DNA from: Paenibacillus phoenicis
GTDB lineage: Bacteria; Bacillota; Bacilli; Paenibacillales; Paenibacillaceae
Assembly: GCF_034718895.1 (NCBI RefSeq)
Contig: NZ_JAYERP010000001.1
Location: forward strand, 1,922,001 to 1,986,000
Reading direction: 5' to 3'
DNA length: 64,000 nt
Both the position numbers and the translations under genes were made by a program. Below, piece by piece: positions 41,873 through 51,161 of the stretch. The number at the start of each line of letters is the position of its first letter. The stretch's first letter is position 1. The notes beneath the pieces are model-generated. The model saw only the letters and a list, made by a program, of their open reading frames with translations. It did not search any database and was not told the origin of the DNA.

Positions 41873-41924
41873 CCTTTCGTAAATTAGAGCAAATTGTTCA
41901 TGTCTATAGAATGCCCAACCTTAA

Positions 41925-41959
41925 CAAAAAAAGCCGCCGGATTTCGTCCGGCGGGCTTA
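41925..41959 (-). terminator. Terminator of the ABC/solute-binding operon
   Basis: Minus strand GCCCGCCGGAC-GAAA-TCCGGCGGC followed by TTTTTTTG, about 40 bp after the last gene. Confidence 0.9.
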
Positions 41960-42000
41960 TATATATTTGGTAATTTTTTGTGCTCAATGCAAACCGCGAT

Positions 42001-43497
42001 TTATCCTTTATATACGGCTCCTCCTGCTGCAGCCCCTTCCTCAGGAACAAATGGCGTACCATCCTCCTGGAATTGGGTTTTTGGATTGTTTTTAATCTCC
42101 TGCAGCATCTTGTTGCCCTTCTCTTCCCATTCCTTGAGCGCTTCCGCCGGCGTTTTCTTGTTCTCCAGTACCTCTTGGAAGAACTTACGTCCGCTGTCGG
42201 TCACGCTGTAAAGCCCTGGTTTTTCGCTCATCAGCTTATCTTGCTTCGGATCCGTTGGCGGCGTCGGCTTCAGCAAATAGAACGCTTGAATATTGTAGTC
42301 CAAGCCCATTTTCGGTTGGATGTACGATTTGCGGGCCAGCATTTCATAGGAGTTGCTCCGGGATTTCAGTTTTGCCCAATCCTCACCGTTAATGAATTTA
42401 ATGAAGTCCCAAGCGGTTTCGGCATTTGGAGCGGCACTGTTGATCGCAAACGTATTGCTCAACCAAATACTTCCCCCGACACCCGGCTTTTCAGGATGGA
42501 CCGGAACGGTTACGACGTCCCAATCTACAGGGGTAAAGTTTTTAATTTTCGAAGCGTTGTTGTTGGCGTCCGTAATTTCATTTACATAGTAGTTCTCACC
42601 GATCGCCATAGCTACTTTACCGGAGAGGAACAGGTCGCTGGTTACAGGGTTCCACTCGCCGTCCATCATCCCGCTGTTACTGTCCGGAATGATTTTATCC
42701 TTCGCCAGCTTGCTGATGGTTTCCCATACCTTCGTCCATTGCGGGGTATTGACCGTCATCGTTTCCGCTTTATCATCAAAGGTTTTGAGCTGCAGCGAGT
42801 TGACATAGTTGCTCTGCATATCCCAGAACGGATCGCTTCCGAGGTACCGGCTAAACGCGAAACCGTAAACCCGGTCTTTCCCTTCCCCTTTCGCCACACG
42901 GCGAGCCAAATTGAAGATATCGTCCCAGGTCATATTATCGGTAGGCGGTTCTACCCCAGCATCCGTAAAGAGCTTCTTGTTATAGAACAAGGCGGAGGAG
43001 GAGAACGAAGGAGTTAACGCGTACAGGCTGCCTTCTCCAAGATCCTTGATCCCGTCAATGACTGCCGGTACGAAGTCTGACGTATCGAACTTATCCTCCT
43101 GAATCATCGGATCAAGTTGTTTGACCATATTTTCCTTGATCAGCTGATTCAATACGGAAGTATCGGTTACCACGACATCCACCGGATTGCTGCCGGTCAT
43201 AATTTTCTTCATGCTTTCCAGGTAGTCCGGCTGAACATATGGCTGTGAGTAGTCCTGGTAACGGTATTGACTTTGGTCGATGGCCGGTACAACCTCGATG
43301 CGAACATTGTGCGTGAACTCATACACATCGGTATACTGCTGGCGGAAATAAGAATCGTCATATCCCCCGTAAAGCACGCCGATGCGCAGCACTTTCTCCT
43401 GCTCAGGGTCTGCCGCTTTGCTGCCGTTACAGCCAGCCAACAGGCCAAGCGCCAGCGTGGCAGCCAGCGATACGGACAATAATTTCTTGAACCTCAT
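42001..43497 (-). CDS. Extracellular solute-binding lipoprotein (sugar-type)
   Basis: A 498-aa lipoprotein. Signal MRFKKLLSVSLAATLALGLLAGC with lipobox LLAGC. The mature part has the family 1 solute-binding pattern: MKKIMTGSNPVDVVVTDTSV, SFSSSALFYNKKLFTDAGVE, TWDDIFNLARRV, GKVAMAIGENYY and TAWDFIKFING. Such proteins normally feed sugar importers. Here the gene ends an operon of exporter-type ABC genes, and its ATG overlaps the previous stop (ATGA). It could act as a sensor or cargo-binding subunit; no sugar permease genes are nearby. Confidence 0.9.
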   Translation of the reverse strand: MRFKKLLSVSLAATLALGLLAGCNGSKAADPEQEKVLRIGVLYGGYDDSYFRQQYTDVYEFTHNVRIEVVPAIDQSQYRYQDYSQPYVQPDYLESMKKIMTGSNPVDVVVTDTSVLNQLIKENMVKQLDPMIQEDKFDTSDFVPAVIDGIKDLGEGSLYALTPSFSSSALFYNKKLFTDAGVEPPTDNMTWDDIFNLARRVAKGEGKDRVYGFAFSRYLGSDPFWDMQSNYVNSLQLKTFDDKAETMTVNTPQWTKVWETISKLAKDKIIPDSNSGMMDGEWNPVTSDLFLSGKVAMAIGENYYVNEITDANNNASKIKNFTPVDWDVVTVPVHPEKPGVGGSIWLSNTFAINSAAPNAETAWDFIKFINGEDWAKLKSRSNSYEMLARKSYIQPKMGLDYNIQAFYLLKPTPPTDPKQDKLMSEKPGLYSVTDSGRKFFQEVLENKKTPAEALKEWEEKGNKMLQEIKNNPKTQFQEDGTPFVPEEGAAAGGAVYKG

Positions 43498-44378
43498 GAT
43501 GGATCCCCCTCCAATGATTTAGGTGCTGTAATAATGATTTTCTCTCCGTCAAACTCCATGCTCGCCCGTCCGTTGATCCCGACGGATTCCAGATATTCCT
43601 TCGGAACCTGTAAGCGTCCGACGCGGTCAACCACAACAAAGGCTTCGTGAACCTCCTGCAATCCCCCGCCTAGCTCTGCTGCCGCCAAATCCAGATTCGG
43701 ATTACGCTTCAGGAATTCGGTGCTCGTTAAGCCGTCGCGGATGGCGACCACGCGGTCCACCTTCCCGGCCAGGTTCAAATCGTGCGTGACGATGACGACC
43801 GTGATGCCGAGCTCCCGGTTCACTTGCCGAAAGATCTGCATGATCTGATCAGAGGTGGCCGTGTCTACCGACCCCGTTGGTTCGTCAGCCAGCAGGAGCT
43901 TCGGTCGATTCGACAAAGAGATTGCGATCGCAACCCGCTGCTGCTCCCCGCCGGAGAGTTGATGCAGCTTGTTATGCATCCGGTCCTTTAAGCCAACCCG
44001 CTCCAGCAGCTCTTTTGCATAAGCCCGGTCCAGCTTACCGGTGAGCAGCATCGGCATCTCCACGTTCTCCAGCGCGGTTAAATAGGGCAGCAGGTTGCGG
44101 GCGTTGTTCTGCCAAACAAAGCCAACGGTGTTGCGTTTATATTCCACCAGTTGGTCATCGCGGATCTTTAGCAGATCCCAGCCTCCAACGGTAACCTGAC
44201 CAGCTGACGGGCGATCCAGCCCGCCCAGAATATTCAGCAGCGTTGATTTGCCGCTGCCGCTGTTGCCGATGATCGCCATCATCTCGCCTTGTTCAACGGT
44301 TAAGTTTAAGCCTTGGAGCGCCACAACTTCGATATCTTCGGATTTGAAAATCTTGACGAGTCCTTCGCAATGAATCAT
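43494..44378 (-). CDS. ABC ATPase (MacB/LolD type) with C-terminal AbrB-like domain
   Basis: A 294-aa ATPase. Walker A GNSGSGKST, Q-loop VWQNNARNLLPY, signature LSGGEQQRVAIA, Walker B KLLLADEPTGSVD, and H-loop VIVTHD. Unlike usual 220-240 aa members it continues with a linker and the segment FVVVDRVGRLQVPKEYLESV, GINGRASMEFDGEKIIITAP, which looks like an AbrB/SpoVT swapped-hairpin fold. It is encoded three bases after the permease and overlaps the solute-binding gene by ATGA, so it is translationally coupled on both sides. Confidence 0.88.
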   Translation of the reverse strand: MIHCEGLVKIFKSEDIEVVALQGLNLTVEQGEMMAIIGNSGSGKSTLLNILGGLDRPSAGQVTVGGWDLLKIRDDQLVEYKRNTVGFVWQNNARNLLPYLTALENVEMPMLLTGKLDRAYAKELLERVGLKDRMHNKLHQLSGGEQQRVAIAISLSNRPKLLLADEPTGSVDTATSDQIMQIFRQVNRELGITVVIVTHDLNLAGKVDRVVAIRDGLTSTEFLKRNPNLDLAAAELGGGLQEVHEAFVVVDRVGRLQVPKEYLESVGINGRASMEFDGEKIIITAPKSLEGDPS

Positions 44379-44381
44379 CTC

Positions 44382-47282
44382 TTAGCGCTCCTCTCCCATT
44401 TTTACCGCCTGATGCACGCGCAGGCGCCGGATTTGCCAGAGTAGCAGGCCGGCTCCCATCAGGAGCATCACGAACACAACGACATAAAGCTGAAGCGTGT
44501 CTTGGTTATCGAATACGATTCGGAACGGCGGAACTTGCGTTGTGACATTATCCGCAGTTTGCAGGAACGGCAAGTATAGCTTGCCGGCAATCTTCCCGAT
44601 CACGATCCCGAGCACGATGGATAAGCCTGCTGTCAAGATCTGTTCGGCCAGCAGCATAAACGTCAGCTGCTTGCGGGATAAGCCCATCGCCCGCAAGATC
44701 CCGAACTGGACGACCCGGCCCGATAAGTTGAAAAACCAGTACAACACGTATCCGATCAACGAAACGATAACCGAGACGAGGAAGCCGAGGCTTAAGATTC
44801 CAAATACACCTCCCCGGGTTGGGTGCTTGCTTTGGGCCGCCAATTCACTGCGGACATCATCAACCGAATAAAGCTCAATTCCTTCCTCCGCCAGCTTCGG
44901 AATCAGCGGGGCGACTTTGGCCCCCGGCTTCATCTTCAGCCAGACTTCATAAGGAATAAGCGGAACTTGATCGTAGATATAGTCCAAATTCGCAATGATA
45001 AACGGCGTTTGATCCGGATATTGACTTGGCCAATACGGGATAATCCCGTATACGGCAAATTCCACCGCTTGCTCACCCAAGGCGACCGTGAACACGTCTC
45101 CCGGCTTCAGCTTGTATTTCTCCGCCAAGTTCGACGGGACTAAAGCTGCGCTTTCGTTCATCCCGAGAAAGTTCAAATAATTGTAGGGATGCGTGGGGAA
45201 CAGGTCGTTCCGGAACCAGGCCACTTTGGCGAAATCGACATTGTCGATCCCCATTACATTCCCTTGGCCTGCCGAACGGCCGGAGATGATGATGTTCCCC
45301 TTCGTTTGGAGCACACGTGCCGCATGCTCGACGCCATCCAGCCTCCGAAAGATCTCAAACGGGGGCTCGGAATAGATCAGTTTGGACGGGGGTGGATTTT
45401 GCCCGCCGCCGCCCGGACCGCCGCCAGGTACTCCACCCGGGTTCCCGCCGCCGCCCGGAGCTCCCGAGCCGCCGCCTTGACCTTGGCCGGAGCCTCCTTG
45501 TGAAGGACGGGTGATTTCCGGCGTGCCTTCCCATACTGTTCGCATAATCACATCCGCTCCATATTTATAGAGCGTCCGCTCCGTCGAATTCAGATCGATC
45601 GTCCGAGCAGCTGAAGCGTTATATACACCAAGCCCCAGCGTCAGAACGAGCAGAATCATCAGCGGATAATAGGAAGAAGACGACCTGGACAGTTGCGTCA
45701 AACTTAAATAGTAAGGAACCGGCAACCACTTTTTGCCGATCCAGCCGATCAGCTTCAATAACCACGGGAACACCCGCAGGAAAAACAGTCCGATGGAGAA
45801 AATCGCCAGCGCCGGTACGAAGAAGAGGAACGGTTGAACCTGCAGCTCATCCGTCGTCATCCCCGTCTGGAACGTCAGCATCTGCCGCTCATTAAACAGG
45901 TAGTACCCATAACCCGAAATCACCATCAAGACGATATCGATAAACCAGCGTTGCCAAAAGGGCGCCCGATCGGAGCGCGCTTGCTTCTGCTTCGCCTTGA
46001 CAATCGAGGAACGGGCGAAGGAAATTGCCGGCAGCAGCGTCGACAAGATCGCGATCACAACCGCCACCGCCCCCAACACCAAGGCGTCGGCATTAAATCC
46101 TACCGGAATGGACTTGCGGTTCACGAACGTCAGGAAGCCGTCCGCCGAGCCGATGCTCTTTGACATAAACCAGCCGAGCAAAGGGCCTGCAATCAGTGCA
46201 ACCACACCAAGGATCAGGCTCTCAAATAAATAGATGAAAATAATCTGCTTCGTAGAAGCACCGCGGCTGCGCAGAACAGCGATGTCACTTTGCTGCTTGT
46301 CGAGCGCCTGACGAGCGTTCATCACGATGAAATAGAACACCATGGCAATCATCGGTGCCGCCAGGGTAAACAGCAGCGTCTGCATTTGCAGGCTCTGCTT
46401 GCGGAAGTCGTTCAGCAGACTGCCGAAGGAGACATCCACCTTCGTATCTTTCAGCTTCTGATATAACTCTACATTCAGCCGCTCCAGCGTATCCGATAGC
46501 GGCGACAGCTGACTCGTCTTGATCTCACCAAGATCAAAAGCGTAATACCAGCTGGAGCTATGCAGCGGAATCGACAATCGATTCAGCAGTCCTTCATTAA
46601 AGGCTTGATCCGAGATGTAGAAACTGTTCATCATCCCTTCAAAGCCTTGGTACCAATACGGATCATTCTCATTCTCCGGCTGGAAGGTGCCAACAATCTT
46701 CACCTTAAGCGTCACATCCACGCCGCTGTACACCGGATACTCCATCACATCGCCAACGTGCAGATCCTGACGGTACATCGCTTCCTCCAGCATCAGAGCC
46801 TCAAGCGTATCGCCATCCCCCTGATCCGAAAACAACCGGCCGCCGGATATTGTCACATGATCCTGTAAACCGCTCATGGACACGATGGACATCGTCCGCG
46901 TACGGCTCGCGTCAACCTTGGTTGGATCCTCCGGAAACACCTCCGTACTGCGGATGGATCTGGTGTTCACGTAAGCGTCAAACGGGAAGCCGATTTGCTC
47001 CGGCACCTCGTCGACAATGTATTGATTGACGGCGGATAGTGCACCCAAATCCGTCTTGGTACCGCCCGGCGCCTGGTAGCTCATGATCAACGAACCTGCG
47101 GGCAGCCCTTCGCTCTCCGCTTTCAGGGTGGTCGCAACGACCCGCTTCAGCGAACCGTCGGAATACATCGGAATGCTGACCGTAAACGAGACAGCGACGA
47201 TGAGGCCCAAGAGTGTACTTAACGTCAGCCATTTCGTGTTCCACATTTTGCGGAACAACAAGCGTAATAAAGGAAGTCCCAT
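44382..47282 (-). CDS. Large FtsX/MacB-type ABC permease
   Basis: A 966-aa membrane protein. One N-terminal helix (WLTLSTLLGLIVAVSFTVSI) is followed by a large extracellular domain, an FtsX helix block (LLFTLAAPMIAMVFYFIVMN; LFESLILGVVALIAGPLLGW; ALVLGAVAVVIAILSTLLPA), two central helices, a second extracellular domain, and a final FtsX block (FGILSLGFLVSVIVSLIGYV; ILTAGLSIVLGIVIGKIAG; VVVFVMLLMGAGLLLWQI). Both halves are fused in one chain. A Gly/Pro/Gln-rich tract of roughly 45 residues (around residues 590-635) interrupts the second extracellular domain. The start ATG overlaps the adaptor stop (TAATG). Confidence 0.88.
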   Translation of the reverse strand: MGLPLLRLLFRKMWNTKWLTLSTLLGLIVAVSFTVSIPMYSDGSLKRVVATTLKAESEGLPAGSLIMSYQAPGGTKTDLGALSAVNQYIVDEVPEQIGFPFDAYVNTRSIRSTEVFPEDPTKVDASRTRTMSIVSMSGLQDHVTISGGRLFSDQGDGDTLEALMLEEAMYRQDLHVGDVMEYPVYSGVDVTLKVKIVGTFQPENENDPYWYQGFEGMMNSFYISDQAFNEGLLNRLSIPLHSSSWYYAFDLGEIKTSQLSPLSDTLERLNVELYQKLKDTKVDVSFGSLLNDFRKQSLQMQTLLFTLAAPMIAMVFYFIVMNARQALDKQQSDIAVLRSRGASTKQIIFIYLFESLILGVVALIAGPLLGWFMSKSIGSADGFLTFVNRKSIPVGFNADALVLGAVAVVIAILSTLLPAISFARSSIVKAKQKQARSDRAPFWQRWFIDIVLMVISGYGYYLFNERQMLTFQTGMTTDELQVQPFLFFVPALAIFSIGLFFLRVFPWLLKLIGWIGKKWLPVPYYLSLTQLSRSSSSYYPLMILLVLTLGLGVYNASAARTIDLNSTERTLYKYGADVIMRTVWEGTPEITRPSQGGSGQGQGGGSGAPGGGGNPGGVPGGGPGGGGQNPPPSKLIYSEPPFEIFRRLDGVEHAARVLQTKGNIIISGRSAGQGNVMGIDNVDFAKVAWFRNDLFPTHPYNYLNFLGMNESAALVPSNLAEKYKLKPGDVFTVALGEQAVEFAVYGIIPYWPSQYPDQTPFIIANLDYIYDQVPLIPYEVWLKMKPGAKVAPLIPKLAEEGIELYSVDDVRSELAAQSKHPTRGGVFGILSLGFLVSVIVSLIGYVLYWFFNLSGRVVQFGILRAMGLSRKQLTFMLLAEQILTAGLSIVLGIVIGKIAGKLYLPFLQTADNVTTQVPPFRIVFDNQDTLQLYVVVFVMLLMGAGLLLWQIRRLRVHQAVKMGEER

Positions 47283-48334
47283 TAACGACCCACTACTTTC
47301 TGCCCCGGCGTGAGTCCTTTAACAATTTCCACGTCGGTCGAGGTTTGCAAACCCACCTCAACATCGGCTTCACGTTTCGAACCGTCTTCCTCTACAACCT
47401 GGACGTAAGTACGCGAGCCGATCGTCCGCAGGGCGGAAATCGGAATTAACACTGCGTGTTCCTTGCGTTCCGTTACAATGGACACGCTAAGCGGCCGTCC
47501 ACGTTCAAGCCCCTCCGGCCATTTGTCCAGTTCCACGATCAGGTACTTATCGATCGTATCTTTCTCTGGAGGGGTGCCGCTTCCGCCGCCGTTATCGTTG
47601 TCGGACGATCCGGTATCCACCGGCATCACCTTCACTTTACCATCGAACACACCCATCGCATTAATATCAACCTTGGCTTTCATGCCAACGGCAATCTTCG
47701 CTAAATCCTCCTTGGCAAACTGAGCTGCCACTACCAACGAGGACGTGTCGGACAGCACGGCTACCGTATCATATGCTTTGATAGCGGCGCCTTTCTGGGC
47801 GGAGACGGAAATGATCGTTCCGGAGAACGGCGCACGGAGTGTGCCGTCGGCGATCGTTTTCTCCAAATCCTCCAGCTCTTGGCGCTGTTCCTCAAAGACG
47901 ATGGCGGCCTCCTCAAATTCGATCGGGTCCTTCTCGTCCTTCGTGCGCAGCAGCTCCTTCATGGAGATTTCCTGCTTGCGGAACTCCAGCTTCTTCTTCC
48001 GCAATTCCTTCTGCAAATCTTCGACATCCAGCTGAATGAGGGCATCGCCTTTCTTGACTTTGTCGCCCGCCTTTACCAGCACTTCCTTCACGTGAAGATT
48101 ATCCTCTGTGAAAAATAACGGCTCCTCGCGCTGGCTCATGATCTTCCCGACCGCGCTGACGCTAAGCTCGATCGTCTCCGTGCGCACCTCGTACTCCGGC
48201 TTCTTCGAGATTGTCGGCGGCGTGATCACCGGCAGGTCCTCCTCCGCCTCTTCGTCCGGCAGCAAGGCGCAGCCTGTGGACGCAATTAACGTCAGGGACA
48301 GGGCGAATACCCCAAGCGTTCGAACCAGCCTCAT
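47282..48334 (-). CDS. Lipoprotein efflux adaptor (MacA/HlyD-like)
   Basis: A 350-aa membrane-fusion-type protein. The signal MRLVRTLGVFALSLTLIASTGC is a lipobox. A lipoyl-like half motif (VLVKAGDKVKKGDALIQLD) and its return strand (ADGTLRAPFSGTIISVSAQK) flank a helical hairpin. The barrel region has VGMKAKVDINAMG and a Gly/Asp-rich insert near 247-265, and the end has VGLQTSTDVEIVKGLTPGQK. The start is 10 bp after the ATPase stop, at ATG 48334, next to AAGGGGGG. It links the permease to the wall side. Confidence 0.87.
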   Translation of the reverse strand: MRLVRTLGVFALSLTLIASTGCALLPDEEAEEDLPVITPPTISKKPEYEVRTETIELSVSAVGKIMSQREEPLFFTEDNLHVKEVLVKAGDKVKKGDALIQLDVEDLQKELRKKKLEFRKQEISMKELLRTKDEKDPIEFEEAAIVFEEQRQELEDLEKTIADGTLRAPFSGTIISVSAQKGAAIKAYDTVAVLSDTSSLVVAAQFAKEDLAKIAVGMKAKVDINAMGVFDGKVKVMPVDTGSSDNDNGGGSGTPPEKDTIDKYLIVELDKWPEGLERGRPLSVSIVTERKEHAVLIPISALRTIGSRTYVQVVEEDGSKREADVEVGLQTSTDVEIVKGLTPGQKVVGR

Positions 48335-48344
48335 CCCCCCTTTT

Positions 48345-49196
48345 TTATTCGATAAATCTGCCATCCACCATTTCGTAAACATGGTCCGCTACCTCCAGGA
48401 TTGTAGGATCGTGAGTGGTCATACAGATCGTCACGCGTTCGGTCTGTATGATGTTCTTGAATACTGCCATGACTTGTGCTCCCATTTGCGAATCGAGGTT
48501 GGCCGTTGGTTCATCCGCCAACAACAGCTTTGGGCGATGGGCGATCGCTTTGGCGATGGCCACCCGCTGCTGTTCGCCCCCGGATAATTCGAACGGGCGG
48601 TGAAACATCCGTTTCCCGAGCCCGACGAGCTCCAGGCAATGCTTAACGCGCGGCTTCCATTCCTGAGGCGGAACTCCTGCCATACGCAGCGACAGTTCGA
48701 CATTCTCCCAGGCAGACAGCAGCGGAAGCAAAGCATAGGCTTGGAAAATAAAGCCGATCTGATTCCGGCGCAGCAATGTACGCTTATCGTCGTTCAGCTC
48801 ATGAAGCGGCTGGCCGCGGAACCAGATTTCACCGGAAGTCGGCTGATCCAATCCGCCAAGCATGTTGAGCAACGTCGTTTTGCCCGAGCCGGAGCGGCCT
48901 TTGAGCATCACCAGCTGGCCTGAAAGCACTTCCATGTCAATTCCCTTCAATACCTGGATTTCTCCTCCGCCCACCGGGAATGATCGGTGAACGTCTTTGA
49001 CCGACAGAATCGGTCCGGTCTCCCTCTCTGCCTCCTCCTCGTGCACATCTTGGGCTGCAATAACCTCGGCATCTGCTTCTGCTAAGGCCGTCTTCTCCAC
49101 GGCAGCGGCGGTCTCCCCCTCCGCACTTTCCGGTACCGGAGAATCAGCTCCGGGCTGAACTTCGACTTTTTCTTTTTTGCGAAGCCATCGCATCAT
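48345..49196 (-). CDS. ABC ATPase (MacB/LolD type) with acidic N-terminal extension
   Basis: An ATPase of about 283 aa. Walker A GRSGSGKTT, Q-loop IFQAYALLPL, signature LSGGEQQRVAIA, Walker B KLLLADEPTANLD and H-loop MTTHD. About 60 acidic, alanine-rich residues (SAEGETAAAVEKTALAEADA and similar) precede the fold, unusual for this class. GGGAGA suits the ATG at 49196; the ATG at 49214 is possible. It is the first gene of the five-gene operon. Confidence 0.88.
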   Translation of the reverse strand: MMRWLRKKEKVEVQPGADSPVPESAEGETAAAVEKTALAEADAEVIAAQDVHEEEAERETGPILSVKDVHRSFPVGGGEIQVLKGIDMEVLSGQLVMLKGRSGSGKTTLLNMLGGLDQPTSGEIWFRGQPLHELNDDKRTLLRRNQIGFIFQAYALLPLLSAWENVELSLRMAGVPPQEWKPRVKHCLELVGLGKRMFHRPFELSGGEQQRVAIAKAIAHRPKLLLADEPTANLDSQMGAQVMAVFKNIIQTERVTICMTTHDPTILEVADHVYEMVDGRFIE

Positions 49197-49348
49197 TGTG
49201 TATCGGTCTCCCATTTCCCTAATTTGTGCTTCTCCTCTTCTTCCTTTACTTCCTTTTCTTGGATTTCTTGGTCTAGTTGGCCTTGTCTAACAATACATTC
49301 ACGTCTTGCATTATAAACGAATTAGGATGGCAAAAAGTTACAAGGTCA

Positions 49349-49364
49349 TTAACGAAATCGTTAA
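49349..49364. promoter_or_regulatory. Palindromic operator candidate in divergent region
   Basis: TTAACGA-AA-TCGTTAA has perfect 7-base arms. It lies between the ABC operon start and the GH18 gene and could be a dimer-binding site affecting either direction. No cognate regulator gene is adjacent. Confidence 0.45.
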
Positions 49365-49454
49365 ATTTTTACCATATTTTTCGCACTGATGAATGGTTAC
49401 AATTCTGTTAGAATTAAGGAGATTTCTACTAATTTCGGCAAGGAGAACTACTTC

Positions 49455-51050
49455 ATGAAAAAAAAGATTCCCATCCTGCTCGCGGTAACGCTCTTATTCA
49501 CCAATGCCGTTCTTCGGCAAGAGCCGGCCGCTGCCGATCTCCCCTTTAACGATATTTCAAACAGCTATGCGAAAGACGCAATCCTCCGCTTAAACGCGAA
49601 CAATGTGATGAAAGGAACCTCAGGTTCAGAATTTTCTCCAACCCGCTCCATCACCCGGGCCGAGTTTATGACCACGTTGACGCGAATCTTTAAGGTGGAA
49701 GCGGCCAAATCCGCTGTTCCCGCCTATCGCGATGTACCAAGAAGCGCCTGGTACTACGGCACGATCCAAGCAGCCACGGAGCTTGGGCTTACCAACGGCT
49801 TGGGAGACGGGATCTTTAAGCCAAACCAGCCGTTAACCCGGCAGGAAGCCGCTTCATGGATCGTCCGCGCATTAAAACAAAACGCTGCCGGGAATTCGTC
49901 CTCCGGTTACAAGGATGAAGCGATGATCGCGACTTGGGCCAAGCCTTCGGTCAGCTCGATTACCGAGCTTGGTTTGATGCAGGGCAGCGACGGATTATTT
50001 CATCCAACACAGCCGATTACCCGACAGGAGACCGCCGTTATCCTGGATCGCCTGCTGCAGGACACCCGATGGACCGATGCGCTCGCGGCTAACGCGAACG
50101 AGGCAATCAAGCTTGGTTGGCAATTCGGTCAATCGACCGAGGCCTACAAGAAAGCGGTGCTGAAATCGAACGTGAATGTGCTGGTGCCTCGGTGGTTTTT
50201 TCTCGAAAGTACCGGCAAATTATCCGACTCCAGCGTCCCGTCCCTCGTAACCTGGGCAAAAAATAACGGCAAACAGGTTTGGGCCATGGTCGGAAACCGA
50301 TTTGATCAGGAAACGACACATAAGCTTCTGGCTTCCAGCTCGCTTTCTTCCGAAGCGATCCAAACCTTGAAGTCCTACGTTCAAAAATACGGGCTGCATG
50401 GCATCAACGTCGATTTCGAAAATGTCGCAGCTTCCGATCGAAGCTTGTATACGGCCTTTATCGCCAAACTGGCACAGGAGCTTCATTCCGTCTCTGCCGT
50501 CTTGTCCGTAGATTTACCGCCGGATCTCGACACCGACTGGTCGGACGCTTACAATTACACGGAACTGGCGAAGAGCGCCGATTACCTTGTGATTATGGCC
50601 TACGACGAGCACTGGGGCGGATCTGCCGCCGGTTCCATCGCATCGCTTGGCTGGGTGGAGAACCACCTTCAAAAGCTGCTCGCCCAAATCCCCTCCGACC
50701 AACTCATTATGGGGATGCCGCTATATACGCGGGATTGGAGCCTAAGCAGCACTGGAGCTACGTTGTCTTCCGAGGACATCACCCTCGCGGATCAAAATAA
50801 CCGGATCAACCAATACGGCCTGAAGCCGAAATGGAACGACACGTTGGGCCAGTACACCATGGAGTATCGCAAGAACGGCACGATCCACAAAATTTGGCTG
50901 GAGGATGCCCGTTCCCTTTCGGAGAAGCTGAGGTTAGGCGCGAAGTTGGGAGTGGCCGGTTATGCTTACTGGCACATCGGCGGCGAATCGCCGGACATCT
51001 GGACGAGTCTGAAAAACGCGGAGAAATACGCAGGATATTCGTTTAAGTAA
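49455..51050 (+). CDS. SLH-anchored GH18 glycosidase
   Basis: A 531-aa secreted protein. Signal peptide MKKKIPILLAVTLLFTNAVL, three S-layer homology domains (residues ~30-205: PFNDISNSYAKDAILRLNAN, YRDVPRSAWYYGTIQAATEL, YKDEAMIATWAKPSVSSITE), then a GH18 barrel with the catalytic strand LHGINVDFENV (Glu as proton donor), YLVIMAYDEHWGGS and GMPLYTRDW. It resembles YdhD/SleL-type enzymes acting on peptidoglycan or chitin. AAGGAG nine bases before the ATG at 49455 overrides the upstream ATG at 49389. It is anchored to secondary cell-wall polymer. Confidence 0.92.
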   Translation: MKKKIPILLAVTLLFTNAVLRQEPAAADLPFNDISNSYAKDAILRLNANNVMKGTSGSEFSPTRSITRAEFMTTLTRIFKVEAAKSAVPAYRDVPRSAWYYGTIQAATELGLTNGLGDGIFKPNQPLTRQEAASWIVRALKQNAAGNSSSGYKDEAMIATWAKPSVSSITELGLMQGSDGLFHPTQPITRQETAVILDRLLQDTRWTDALAANANEAIKLGWQFGQSTEAYKKAVLKSNVNVLVPRWFFLESTGKLSDSSVPSLVTWAKNNGKQVWAMVGNRFDQETTHKLLASSSLSSEAIQTLKSYVQKYGLHGINVDFENVAASDRSLYTAFIAKLAQELHSVSAVLSVDLPPDLDTDWSDAYNYTELAKSADYLVIMAYDEHWGGSAAGSIASLGWVENHLQKLLAQIPSDQLIMGMPLYTRDWSLSSTGATLSSEDITLADQNNRINQYGLKPKWNDTLGQYTMEYRKNGTIHKIWLEDARSLSEKLRLGAKLGVAGYAYWHIGGESPDIWTSLKNAEKYAGYSFK

Positions 51051-51085
51051 CAAGCAATCATATGTAAATCATACGTTAAAGAAAT

Positions 51086-51134
51086 GACCACCTTTGAGAC
51101 AGAGCGATGCTGCTTCTCTTGGGTGGTCTTTTGG
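51086..51134 (+). terminator. Terminator of the GH18 gene
   Basis: GACCACC...GGGTGGTC stem with an internal hairpin (GAGACAGAG...CTTCTCTTG region) then TTTTGG, about 35 bp after the stop. Confidence 0.65.
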
Positions 51135-51161
51135 TGAAGGGCTATTGTTTAGACAAAAAAA

